NCBI GenBank assembly: GCA_021443235.1
Contig: JABUUJ010000046.1
Span: 10,904-17,984 of the forward strand
Direction: 5' to 3'
DNA length: 7,081 bases
Origin: Muribaculaceae bacterium
Lineage (GTDB): Bacteria > Bacteroidota > Bacteroidia > Bacteroidales > Muribaculaceae
Shown here: positions 1 through 6,580 of the stretch, piece after piece
Layout: every line of letters starts with the position of its first letter
How positions within the stretch are numbered: position 1 is the stretch's first letter
Notes under the pieces: model-generated
The model's database searches: none
What the model saw: the letters and a program-made list of their open reading frames with translations, nothing else
Told to the model about the DNA's origin: nothing
Program-made: the position numbers and the translations under genes

Positions 1-870
1 ATGGAGGCGTCGGCCAATGTTACTTGCGACTTTCTGGGGCTGAAACCTGGCGACACCGCCTTGCAGTGCATCTCAAGCGAATATATCGGTGGAAAGATGA
101 TGGAAGTGCGTGCTGCCGTGCGTGGGTTGAACCTTACCACGATAGCTCCCACTGGTCATCCACTTGCAAGCATGGGTGACGATGGCTTTGATTTCGTGGC
201 TATGGTTCCTATGCAGGTCTATAACTCATTGCAAGTCAGTGTAGAGCGTGAGCGGCTTATGCGAATTCGCCATCTGATAATAGGTGGCGGGGCTATCGAC
301 GAGTCGCTTGAAAGTGCCTTGCGCGACTTCCCCAACGCCATCTGGAGCACCTACGGCATGACCGAGACGCTGTCGCACATTGCACTGCGTCGCGTCAATG
401 GCCCCGAAGCCACCTCGTGGTACACGCCTCTCAGTGGCGTATCTTTCTCAATTGCTCCCGATGGCTGTCTCATCATCAACGCACCAGCAATATGCCCCGA
501 GCCTGTAGTAACTAACGACATCGTTGAACTCTCGCCCGACGGCAGCCGTTTCCGCGTTCTTGGTCGCAAAGACAATGTTATAATAAGTGGGGGCATCAAA
601 ATCCAGATTGAGGAAATGGAGCAAACGCTGCGCCCTCACATCCCATTCCCCTTTATGATTACAAAGCGCCCTGATGAGAAATTTGGCGAGGCAGTGGTAA
701 TGCTTATGCAAAATGGCGACGAAACCATCGCGCGCAACGCTTGTCGCCAGCACCTATCCAAGTACAAAATCCCTCGCTACTTCATCTCAGTGTCACAACT
801 ACCACTCACCCCCTCAGGCAAGCCAGCTCGTCTCCAGGCCGCCCACCTCGCCCAAAAGGATGTCTCCTAA
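1..870 (+). CDS. menE: O-succinylbenzoate-CoA ligase (MenE), 5'-truncated by window edge
   Basis: C-terminal 289 residues of an ANL-superfamily adenylating enzyme, best read as MenE, which activates o-succinylbenzoate with ATP and CoA in cytoplasmic menaquinone synthesis. Visible motifs (fragment numbering): YGMTET at 118-123 (core A5), TND at 171-173 in the position of the A7 aspartate, LGRKDNVIISGG at 187-198 (A8 hinge), and a C-terminal PSGK with Lys274 as the expected catalytic lysine of the adenylation step. The P-loop (A3, TSGTTGxPK-type) is missing. The family is usually about 350-380 residues long, so the ATG at base 1 is almost certainly an internal Met and the true start lies upstream of the window. 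The stop is TAA at 868-870. The gene converges on the acyltransferase with only 11 bases between them. Another ANL ligase is possible, but the short C-terminal domain and the motif set fit MenE best. Confidence 0.85.
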   Translation: MEASANVTCDFLGLKPGDTALQCISSEYIGGKMMEVRAAVRGLNLTTIAPTGHPLASMGDDGFDFVAMVPMQVYNSLQVSVERERLMRIRHLIIGGGAIDESLESALRDFPNAIWSTYGMTETLSHIALRRVNGPEATSWYTPLSGVSFSIAPDGCLIINAPAICPEPVVTNDIVELSPDGSRFRVLGRKDNVIISGGIKIQIEEMEQTLRPHIPFPFMITKRPDEKFGEAVVMLMQNGDETIARNACRQHLSKYKIPRYFISVSQLPLTPSGKPARLQAAHLAQKDVS

Positions 871-881
871 ACACAAACTGA

Positions 882-2057
882 TTAGCAGTTGGTTGGTTTA
901 ATCTTTGTGGCTTTGAGCCAGTGTTCTTTGAGCCAGTTGCGCGTTGGCTCGTCGTAGAGTTTCAGCAGGGCGTAGGCAATGAATATTGCGAGCACAAACA
1001 GCGACACGCTCACTGCAATATGCGCCGATGTTGGCATATCGGCGTGTGATCCCACCCACGACATCTGCAGGTAAATGAGTGGATAGTGGGTGATATAGAT
1101 AGGGTAGGAGATGTCACCCAAGAACTTGCACAGTTTCTGCGACTTAGCGTCGGTGATATTGCTCCCTGCACCCATGGCAACAACCAGCGGAAACACCACA
1201 AGGATGCACATTGTCTCATAAAGGCCGTTCTGCCAGAAGTTGGCAGTTTCGGGTCCGCCAATGCGCGGTAGCGCCTGTGTGAGCGCGACGAGCACGGCGC
1301 ACCACCAGAAACCGCCCTTCACAGTGATGAACTTGCGGTAGCGTGCTATCACAAGGCCTGCAAGGAACGGGAAACACACACGCACTATCGCCACATGCAA
1401 CTGCCAGCCCTCAATGCCCCAGCCGCCAATGAAGGTGCCGCTCGAATATATATTTTCGGGCCTGTCGCCCAGTAGGTTAAGCCCCAAGCCAAGGTCAATT
1501 GTAAATATAGCCGCAATAACCATCAACACAACCAATGCAACCCGCGGCAAGCGCCTAAGCACCAGCGCATAGACCACATTGGCGCAGTACTCCAACATTA
1601 GCGACCACTGCGGGCCGTTAAGCGGATAGGTCTCCTGCCATCCGCGCACATCCATGTTTGCGCCCACAGGAATCATGGTGCACCCTATGAGGAACAGCAC
1701 AACGATTTTCCACCACGGTGTCTGGTTAATTAGCGGAAATGCCTCGCAGTCACCCAAATAGAACAGTAGCAATCCAAACAATCCACCGGCAATGAGCATT
1801 GGGTGCAGGCGCGTGAGGCGGCGCTTGAAAAAGTCGCCCAGCGTCATCCGGTCCCAGCGGTCGTCATAGGCATAGCCCACAACGAACCCCGACAGCACAA
1901 AGAAGAAATCTACGGCAAGATAGCCGTGGTTGATAATCTGCCCCACGGGACCGCCCGAATATGTCTCAAAAAGATGGAATGCCACCACCATCATTGCCGC
2001 TACGCCACGCAACCCGTCAAGGATCTCGTAGCGTGGCTTGGACTCAAGATATGCCAT
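882..2057 (-). CDS. Acyltransferase 3 family (OafA/YrhL-like) integral membrane protein
   Basis: A 391-residue polytopic inner-membrane protein of the acyltransferase-3 family, which moves acyl (often acetyl) groups onto surface sugars or other acceptors. Family marks are all present: DGLRG with Arg17 and His28 in the first helix (the conserved Arg/His pair), GYLAVDFFFVLSGF at 45-58, the basic RRLTRLHP loop at 79-86, a WSLMLEY motif mid-protein, and LGDISYPIYITHYP near the C-terminus. About ten hydrophobic segments are seen. The length is normal and there is no fused SGNH domain. The ATG at 2055-2057 is supported by a near-consensus promoter 25 bases upstream and by the N-terminus sitting just before the family motif. 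No glycosyltransferase or capsule gene lies beside it, so the acceptor cannot be inferred. The gene stands alone with its own promoter. Confidence 0.92.
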   Translation of the reverse strand: MAYLESKPRYEILDGLRGVAAMMVVAFHLFETYSGGPVGQIINHGYLAVDFFFVLSGFVVGYAYDDRWDRMTLGDFFKRRLTRLHPMLIAGGLFGLLLFYLGDCEAFPLINQTPWWKIVVLFLIGCTMIPVGANMDVRGWQETYPLNGPQWSLMLEYCANVVYALVLRRLPRVALVVLMVIAAIFTIDLGLGLNLLGDRPENIYSSGTFIGGWGIEGWQLHVAIVRVCFPFLAGLVIARYRKFITVKGGFWWCAVLVALTQALPRIGGPETANFWQNGLYETMCILVVFPLVVAMGAGSNITDAKSQKLCKFLGDISYPIYITHYPLIYLQMSWVGSHADMPTSAHIAVSVSLFVLAIFIAYALLKLYDEPTRNWLKEHWLKATKIKPTNC

Positions 2058-2081
2058 GTTTCAAGAATATTATAATATGTG

Positions 2082-2113
2082 CAAATTTATTGATTTTAAT
2101 CTTTTTGGGCAAA
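2082..2113 (-). promoter_or_regulatory. Bacteroidota-type promoter for the acyltransferase gene
   Basis: On the minus strand, a -33 element TTTG (plus positions 2110-2113) is followed after 20 bases by the -7 element TAAATTTG (2082-2089), an exact match to TAnnTTTG. Its downstream end is 24 bases from the ATG at 2055-2057, giving a short AT-rich leader. No Shine-Dalgarno sequence is visible. Confidence 0.75.
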
Positions 2114-2174
2114 TTCTCACATTATAAAAAAGCTTAAAATGAAAAATTTCGTGCTTCAGTAGTAATATTTTTGC

Positions 2175-2182
2175 TAAATTTG
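2175..2182 (+). promoter_or_regulatory. -7 element for the M3 peptidase gene
   Basis: TAAATTTG matches the Bacteroidota -7 consensus TAnnTTTG. No good TTTG occurs 19-21 bases upstream, so the -33 element is weak or absent. Transcription would start near 2187-2190. A TTG codon at 2191 would then be nearly leaderless, which favours the ATG at 2215 as the translation start. Confidence 0.55.
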
Positions 2183-2214
2183 CAGTATAATTGAAACATA
2201 TAATAGATAACACA

Positions 2215-4302
2215 ATGTTTAAGAAAGTTTTATTGGCAACCTTAGTGTTGTTTTCAATTCAAATGAATGCCGAAAACGTTTTTTTAAGTGATTTCAAGAC
2301 TACTAATGGCGCGATCCCTTTCGACCGCATTAGTGTCGCCGATTATGAGCCCGCTATCATGCAGGGCATTAAGGAACATGAAGCCGAGATTGACGCTATT
2401 GCCGCCAACCCTGCTCCCGCTACCTTTGAGAACACCATCGTCAAGATGGAGCAGTCGGGAAAAACCCTCACTCGTGTCCTTGGCGTGTTCTACGCCATGC
2501 TCTCGGCCGAGTGCAACGACGACCTCATGGCGGTCTCGATGCGCATCTCGCCAGTTCTCGACGAGCATGGCAGCAGCATCACTCTCAACGAGAAGCTGTG
2601 GCAGCGCATCAAGGTTGTTTACGACAACTTTGACAAAACTAAGCACGATGGCGAGGACTGGATGCTCTTGAAGAAGACCTACGACTCGTTTGTGCGCAGC
2701 GGTGCGTCGCTCAAGGGTGCCGACCGTGATAAGTGCAAGGAACTGAGCAAGAAACTCACCGAGCTCACCCTTACTTTCATGCAAAACTGCCTCAAGGACA
2801 AACCCCGCTACGAGATGTGGCTCACCAAGGACGATCTCGCTGGCCTTCCCGAGAGCACCATTGAGGCAGCCGCTGGCGACGCCAAGGCAAAGGGCCGCGA
2901 GGGCGAGTACCTTTTCACAATGAACCAGCCCAGCTACAGCCCCTTCATGAAGTATTCTTCGCGCCGCGACCTGCGTGAGAAACTCTACAAGATGTACAAC
3001 AAGCAGTGCACCGAGGGCGAGTTCAGCAATATGCAGGTTTGCAAGGACATAGTCAACACTCGCATGGCTATCGCCAATCTGTTGGGCTATAAGTGCTTTG
3101 CCGACTATAACCTGGAACAGAAGATGGCTGGCGACACTAAACATGTCTATGATATGCTCAACCAGCTACGCGCCGCCTATGCTCCTGTGCAGAAGGCCGA
3201 CATGAAGCGCCTTGAGGAGTTTGCCTCTAAGCTTGAGGGCAAGAAAGTGACCATTATGCCTTGGGATTACTCTTACTATGCCGACAAGGAAAAAGACGCA
3301 AAATACAATGTAAACGATGAGTTGCTGCGTCCCTACTTCGAACTCAACAGCGTTGTTAAGGGCATCTTTGACCTTGCATCTAAGCTCTATGGCATACACT
3401 TTACCGAGAACTACAACGCACAGGTCTATCATCCCGACGTAAAGGCCTATGACGTTACCGACAATGATGGTAACTTCGTGGGCATGCTCTACACCGATTT
3501 CTTCCCCCGCGAGACCAAGCGCGCTGGAGCTTGGATGACCAACTTCCGCGAGGAGTGCATCGACGAGAACGGCAAGGAGGTGCGTCCTCTGGTAACGCTC
3601 GTGATGAACTTCACCAAGCCCACCGAGACCAAGCCTTCGCTGCTCACTTTCTACGAGGTCGAGACTTTTGCCCATGAGTTTGGTCACGGTTTGCACGGCC
3701 TTCTCGCCAAGGGCAAATACTCTTCAATCACCGGCACCAATGTGCGTCACGACTTTGTGGAGCTTTTCTCGCAGTTCAATGAGAATTTCCTCACCGAGCG
3801 CGAGGTGCTTGACGGCTTCGCACGCCACTATCAGACGGGCGAAAAGATCCCTCAGGAGCTTGTCGACAAGGTGATTGCCTCATCACAATATGGCGCTGCC
3901 TACGCATGTATGCGTCAACTTAGCTTCGGTTTCCTCGACATGGGCTGGTACACTCTCACTAAGCCTTTTGATGGCGATCTCATCGCGTTTGAGCAAGAGG
4001 CAATGAAGCCCGTAAAGGTATTTGACGCTGTTGAGGGTTGCGCGATGTCTCCACAGTTTGGACACATCTTCTCAGGTGGCTATGCCGCTGGCTATTACGG
4101 CTATAAGTGGGCCGAGGTGCTCGATGCCGACGCTTTCAGCAAGTTCAAGGAAGACGGCATCTTTAATCCTGACACCGCCAAGGCGTTCAAGAAGATGCTT
4201 CAGGCCGGTGGCACCGTTGAGCCCATGGAACTCTACAAGGAATTCCGTGGCCGCGAACCCAAAATTGAGGCCCTTATGCGTCGCGACGGCATCATCAAGT
4301 AA
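2215..4302 (+). CDS. dcp: Exported M3 family zinc metallopeptidase, peptidyl-dipeptidase Dcp-like
   Basis: A 695-residue M3A peptidase. Dcp enzymes cut dipeptides from the C-termini of short peptides; the related oligopeptidase A makes internal cuts. The zinc site is complete: HEFGH with ligands His487 and His491 and catalytic Glu488, then a third ligand Glu516 exactly 25 residues after the second His, as in thimet oligopeptidase. The C-terminal substrate-binding block HIFSGGYAAGYYGYKW (617-632) with His617, Tyr623, Tyr627 and Tyr630 is intact. The length matches Dcp (about 680). The start is ATG 2215: it begins a signal peptide (basic FKK, hydrophobic VLLATLVLFSI, likely cleavage after MNA), and a TTG 24 bases upstream sits too close to the promoter. 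There is no lipobox, so a soluble periplasmic enzyme is expected. The gene is monocistronic, with its own promoter and terminator. Odd point: the residue two after Glu516 is Phe, where relatives usually have Pro. Dcp versus OpdA specificity is inferred. Confidence 0.9.
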   Translation: MFKKVLLATLVLFSIQMNAENVFLSDFKTTNGAIPFDRISVADYEPAIMQGIKEHEAEIDAIAANPAPATFENTIVKMEQSGKTLTRVLGVFYAMLSAECNDDLMAVSMRISPVLDEHGSSITLNEKLWQRIKVVYDNFDKTKHDGEDWMLLKKTYDSFVRSGASLKGADRDKCKELSKKLTELTLTFMQNCLKDKPRYEMWLTKDDLAGLPESTIEAAAGDAKAKGREGEYLFTMNQPSYSPFMKYSSRRDLREKLYKMYNKQCTEGEFSNMQVCKDIVNTRMAIANLLGYKCFADYNLEQKMAGDTKHVYDMLNQLRAAYAPVQKADMKRLEEFASKLEGKKVTIMPWDYSYYADKEKDAKYNVNDELLRPYFELNSVVKGIFDLASKLYGIHFTENYNAQVYHPDVKAYDVTDNDGNFVGMLYTDFFPRETKRAGAWMTNFREECIDENGKEVRPLVTLVMNFTKPTETKPSLLTFYEVETFAHEFGHGLHGLLAKGKYSSITGTNVRHDFVELFSQFNENFLTEREVLDGFARHYQTGEKIPQELVDKVIASSQYGAAYACMRQLSFGFLDMGWYTLTKPFDGDLIAFEQEAMKPVKVFDAVEGCAMSPQFGHIFSGGYAAGYYGYKWAEVLDADAFSKFKEDGIFNPDTAKAFKKMLQAGGTVEPMELYKEFRGREPKIEALMRRDGIIK

Positions 4303-4324
4303 CCACACAAGATCCTATAATAAC

Positions 4325-4362
4325 AAATGGCTCTCTGCCCATCAGGCAGTTGAGCCATTTTT
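4325..4362 (+). terminator. Intrinsic terminator of the M3 peptidase gene
   Basis: A 9-bp perfect stem (AAATGGCTC 4325-4333 with GAGCCATTT 4352-4360) encloses a 5-bp stem (CTGCC 4335-4339 with GGCAG 4345-4349) and a 5-base loop, and runs into a T tract at 4358-4362. It begins 22 bases after the peptidase stop. The opposite strand has only a short T run, so it should mainly act rightward. Confidence 0.88.
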
Positions 4363-4387
4363 GCTTTAAAACCTAATTGTTTTGCGG

Positions 4388-4581
4388 TTAAAACCAAATA
4401 GTTCATTAGAATTTTGAAGTATTTTTGATTTTATGTCAAGCCGATTTTTCTTGTTTTATGATGGAGCATAGCGAGATATGTGACTGAATAAACAAGGAAA
4501 AGATGCCGACAGAAAACAAAATGAAAAAAAATAGCAAAAATCAAATCAACTCAGGCGTTCTAATGAACTTTTTGGGTTAAA
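4388..4581. repeat. Inverted-repeat-bounded intergenic element (MITE-like)
   Basis: Two 12-bp perfect inverted repeats, AGTTCATTAGAA (4400-4411) and TTCTAATGAACT (4558-4569), bound a 146-base AT-rich segment. The arms extend outward with 3 mismatches in 24 (4388-4411 against 4558-4581). They also extend inward without gaps to a second perfect block, TTTGATTTT (4424-4432) against AAAATCAAA (4537-4545), giving imperfect 45-bp arms with about 33 matches. The right arm covers the stop codon of the nitroreductase. No transposase or credible ORF lies inside. Total size near 190 bp fits a miniature inverted-repeat element or another dispersed intergenic repeat, but only one copy is visible here. An alternative is a structured 3' RNA for the leftward transcript. 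Together with the terminator it fills the 274-base gap between the two genes. Confidence 0.55.
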
Positions 4582-5089
4582 TGTGGGTTACTGTTGCGTC
4601 GAGGGGCTTGCGCGATGCGTGGTTGGCAAGTGGTGTGCCGCCCTCGGCAGGATAACCCAGATCGAGTAGCATCAGCACGCGCTCATTCTGGGGTAACTCA
4701 AAAATCTCGGCGGCCTTGTCGGGGTCAAAGCAATTAACCCAGCAACTTTCCACCCCCACACTCTTGGCGGCCAGCATCATGTGCGTCGCTACGATGGTCG
4801 CATCCTCGGCGCCACTCTCGCGCTTTCCGCCGGGGTAGGTATAGACATTGGCGCTGTCCCATGCCACCATCAGCACTGTCGCTGCATTGTATCGGCATGG
4901 TGTCAACGCATCAACTTTTGCCAATCCCTCGGCCGATTCAATCACATAGATGTGCTGCTCTTGCAGGTTCTTGGCAGTGGGTGCCCAGCGCCCAGCCTCA
5001 AGTATCACGTTCAGTTGCTCACGGGTGACTTTCTCACCGTTCATTTTCTTGCAGGAATAGCGGTCCTGCGCCAGTTTTAAGAAATCCAT
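4577..5089 (-). CDS. Nitroreductase family protein (FMN-dependent oxidoreductase)
   Basis: A 170-residue short-form nitroreductase-family protein, expected to bind FMN and to reduce small substrates with NAD(P)H in the cytoplasm; the physiological substrate is unknown. N-terminal RYSCKKM (10-16) corresponds to the RRSxRxF FMN-phosphate motif, and APTAKNLQ (36-43) to the APSxxNxQ flavin and substrate motif. GVESCWVNCFDP in the second half and LDLGYPAEGG near the end are typical of the family. The start chosen is ATG 5087-5089, giving MDFLKLAQDRYS. An in-frame ATG at 5132-5134 would add 15 residues but lies in the -33 region of the gene's own promoter, so it would not be transcribed. The stop TAA (4577-4579) falls in the outer arm of the neighbouring inverted repeat. 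The gene is monocistronic and divergent from the SPFH gene. Confidence 0.88.
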   Translation of the reverse strand: MDFLKLAQDRYSCKKMNGEKVTREQLNVILEAGRWAPTAKNLQEQHIYVIESAEGLAKVDALTPCRYNAATVLMVAWDSANVYTYPGGKRESGAEDATIVATHMMLAAKSVGVESCWVNCFDPDKAAEIFELPQNERVLMLLDLGYPAEGGTPLANHASRKPLDATVTHI

Positions 5090-5104
5090 AGCAAATATTT
5101 TTTG

Positions 5105-5135
5105 CAAAATTACAAAAATTTTTGGAAGTTTCAAA
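5105..5135 (-). promoter_or_regulatory. Promoter of the nitroreductase gene
   Basis: On the minus strand, TTTG (plus 5132-5135) is followed after 19 bases by TAATTTTG (5105-5112), an exact TAnnTTTG -7 element. The -7 element ends 15 bases before the ATG, so the leader is only about 8-10 bases long and A/T-rich. This fixes the start at 5089. Confidence 0.75.
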
Positions 5136-5152
5136 AAGAATATTTACCTTTG
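5121..5152 (+). promoter_or_regulatory. Promoter of the SPFH/Arc operon
   Basis: TTTG at 5121-5124, a 20-base spacer, then TACCTTTG at 5145-5152: both Bacteroidota elements at consensus spacing. The expected start is about 5157-5160, leaving a leader of roughly 65 bases before ATG 5224. The elements interleave with those of the opposing nitroreductase promoter. Confidence 0.78.
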
Positions 5153-5157
5153 CAATG

Positions 5158-5176
5158 TGATATCATTATGATATTA
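5158..5176. promoter_or_regulatory. Dyad symmetry at the predicted start of the SPFH/Arc transcript (candidate operator)
   Basis: ATATCAT (5160-5166) and ATGATAT (5168-5174) are perfect inverted arms around one central base; an outer T/A pair (5158, 5176) also fits, with one mismatch between. The dyad sits directly after the -7 element, where a bound repressor would block initiation. That it is an operator is inference; AT-rich DNA makes short dyads by chance. Confidence 0.35.
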
Positions 5177-5223
5177 TTATAAGCCAATGTAAATTATTAA
5201 TTAACAACAAACTACTTACAATT

Positions 5224-6186
5224 ATGGAAAAGAAAACTGAAACAAAAGAGTATGAATTTCACGGTGGTTCGCTCAATGGCTTCATGATGCTCGCCATTGC
5301 TCTCGTGCTGTGGGCTGCAGGCATCTATCTGCTTCATGTCGCTGTCACTCTCCCCGATGACGTGTCGCCTGTGCTATATTATGTTGCTGGGGTAGTAACT
5401 CTTGTGTGTGCATTAGTCTGCTCTTGCGGCTTCTCTATGCTTGAGCCCAATCAGGCCAAGGTTATCACTTTCTTTGGAAAATATGTTGGCACGTTCCGCA
5501 AAAACGGCTTCTATTGGATTAACCCCTTTATGACTACTAAGAACGTTTCGCTGCGTGCTCGCAACCTCAATGCCGACCCCATCAAGGTCAATGACAAAGC
5601 GGGCAATCCAGTGCTCATCGGCCTCGTGGTGGTGTGGCGCCTCAAAGACACCTATAAAGCTATATTTGACATTGATACCGATGTTGCATCAAGTGGACAG
5701 ACAGGCAACGCCTCAGGGGCACGCATGAATAAATTTGAGCACTTCGTTCAGGTGCAGAGCGACTCGGCACTGCGTCAGGTTGCCAGTATGTATGCCTACG
5801 ATGACGAGGACTCTCACTCTAAGGAAATTACCTTGCGCGACGGCAGCCAGGAGGTCAACGATATGCTCACGCAGAAACTCAATGAGCGTCTGGAAATGGC
5901 TGGACTTGAGGTGATTGAGGCTCGTATTAACTATCTCGCCTATGCTCCCGAAATCGCCGCCGTGATGCTGCGTCGCCAGCAGGCAGCCGCTATCATCACC
6001 GCTCGCGAGAAAATCGTTGACGGTGCCGTCTCAATGGTGAAAATGGCGCTTGACAAACTCGCCGACGAGGGCATCGTTGAACTTGACGAGGAGAAGAAGG
6101 CCGCAATGGTGAGCAACTTGCTCGTTGTGCTGTGTGCCGATGAACCCGCCCAGCCGGTAATCAATTCTGGAACCCTCAACCATTAA
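5224..6186 (+). CDS. SPFH/band-7 domain membrane protein
   Basis: A 320-residue SPFH (stomatin/prohibitin/flotillin/HflK-C) family protein; these form membrane-anchored oligomeric rings or scaffolds that organise membrane domains or modulate proteases. After a charged N-terminus come two hydrophobic segments, about 19-41 and 50-70. The band-7 domain follows, starting near EPNQAKVITFFGKYVGTFRKNGF (from residue 74), with the usual INPF, LRARNLNADPIKVND and GNPVLIGLVVVWRL stretches. A Ser/Gly/Ala-rich insertion lies around SSGQTGNASGA. The second half (NDMLTQKLNERLEMAGLEVIEARINYLAYAPEIAAVML and on) is the helical part of the domain, with an A-rich, charged helix. ATG 5224 lies about 65 bases after the predicted transcript start and no Shine-Dalgarno is seen. 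It is followed after 23 bases by an Arc-like gene, probably co-transcribed. The specific client is unknown. Confidence 0.9.
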   Translation: MEKKTETKEYEFHGGSLNGFMMLAIALVLWAAGIYLLHVAVTLPDDVSPVLYYVAGVVTLVCALVCSCGFSMLEPNQAKVITFFGKYVGTFRKNGFYWINPFMTTKNVSLRARNLNADPIKVNDKAGNPVLIGLVVVWRLKDTYKAIFDIDTDVASSGQTGNASGARMNKFEHFVQVQSDSALRQVASMYAYDDEDSHSKEITLRDGSQEVNDMLTQKLNERLEMAGLEVIEARINYLAYAPEIAAVMLRRQQAAAIITAREKIVDGAVSMVKMALDKLADEGIVELDEEKKAAMVSNLLVVLCADEPAQPVINSGTLNH

Positions 6187-6209
6187 ACCTCACAAACAGG
6201 CTTTTACAC

Positions 6210-6404
6210 ATGGGAAAGAACAAGAGCTTCGTTCTACGTCTTGACGAGGACATGATGAATGCCATCGAGGCTTGGGCTGCCGATGAATTCCGCTCAACGA
6301 ACGGACAAATCCAGTACATCCTCGCCGAAGCTCTGCGCAAAAACGGAAGAATGAAGAAACCCAAAAAGCCCAAACCCATCGACCCGCCCGAACAATCCAC
6401 ATAA
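6210..6404 (+). CDS. Arc-like ribbon-helix-helix DNA-binding protein
   Basis: A 64-residue protein with a full ribbon-helix-helix fold signature: a beta strand KSFVLRL (residues 5-11), helix A from DEDMMNAIEAWAADEF, the turn RSTNG, and helix B QIQYILAEALRKNG. Such proteins bind DNA as dimers, inserting the beta strands into the major groove at short inverted sites. The tail is Lys/Pro-rich (KKPKKPKP) and probably disordered. The gene starts 23 bases after the SPFH stop with only a weak AGG upstream, and is followed directly by a terminator, so it is the second gene of a two-gene operon. To my knowledge small Arc-like genes often follow SPFH genes in bacteria, which supports a real link. Autoregulation through the dyad upstream of the operon is a plausible but untested idea. 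No toxin partner is seen. Confidence 0.85.
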   Translation: MGKNKSFVLRLDEDMMNAIEAWAADEFRSTNGQIQYILAEALRKNGRMKKPKKPKPIDPPEQST

Positions 6405-6407
6405 TCC

Positions 6408-6446
6408 AAGCAGGGAGCCATTAACCACGGCCCCCTGCTTAGTTTT
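6408..6446 (+). terminator. Intrinsic terminator of the SPFH/Arc operon
   Basis: AAGCAGGG (6408-6415) pairs with CCCTGCTT (6433-6440), and GCC (6417-6419) with GGC (6429-6431) across one A/C mismatch, leaving a 9-base loop. A T-rich stretch (AGTTTT) follows. The stem starts 4 bases after the Arc-like stop codon. There is no A run on its left side, so it should not act on leftward transcripts. Confidence 0.85.
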
Positions 6447-6496
6447 AACCCCGCTCGTTACCCTCGATATTCTCGTCACAATCGTCACCCTCGCCC

Positions 6497-6580
6497 CTTG
6501 AAAAACTTGATAAACTTGAACCTTGACAAACTTGAACCTTGATAACCTTGAACCTTGGCAAACTTGACAAACTTGACAAA
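6497..6580. repeat. CTTG tandem repeat array, 84 bp, ten units of 9 or 7 bases
   Basis: Ten consecutive units begin with CTTG: lengths 9, 9, 7, 9, 7, 9, 7, 9, 9, 9. The 9-base form is mostly CTTGACAAA or CTTGATAAA, and the 7-base form is always CTTGAAC. Three 16-base blocks (9+7) stand in a row at 6506-6521, 6522-6537 and 6538-6553, showing higher-order duplication. Several units carry the dyad TTG-N-CAA. The array ends exactly at the stop codon of the leftward nucleotidase gene, so it would be transcribed as its 3' end. No function is evident. The rest of the 6405-6580 gap holds only the terminator and a short stretch with no recognised feature. Confidence 0.9.

Noticed and set aside
1..3. 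ATG at base 1 as the start of menE
   Set aside because: The fragment lacks the N-terminal P-loop region found in all ANL ligases and is about 70 residues too short; the Met is internal and the gene runs off the left edge.
876..890. Hairpin AACTG-ATTAG-CAGTT between menE and the acyltransferase gene
   Set aside because: Only five pairs with two G-C, and no T tract after it on either strand; too weak to call a terminator.
2191..2214. TTG at 2191 as the M3 peptidase start, adding eight residues
   Set aside because: It lies at or next to the predicted transcript start, leaving no leader, and would put eight residues before a normal signal peptide. ATG 2215 fits better.
2284..3144. Long antisense open frame (about 286 codons) opposite the M3 peptidase
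   Set aside because: It is a shadow of codon bias in a real gene with intact catalytic motifs; the translation is Leu/Val/His-rich and resembles no family I know.
4433..4471. Short ORF from ATG 4433 inside the inverted-repeat element
   Set aside because: Only 12 codons, with no promoter or ribosome site of its own; not supportable as a gene.
5090..5134. Upstream ATG (5132-5134) for the nitroreductase
   Set aside because: It overlaps the -33 element of the gene's promoter and the added residues are not part of the family's usual N-terminus.
6522..6580. TTGACA matches within the CTTG array as sigma-70 -35 boxes
   Set aside because: They arise from the repeat unit itself, and the organism's promoters follow the TTTG / TAnnTTTG pattern; no paired -7 element was found.
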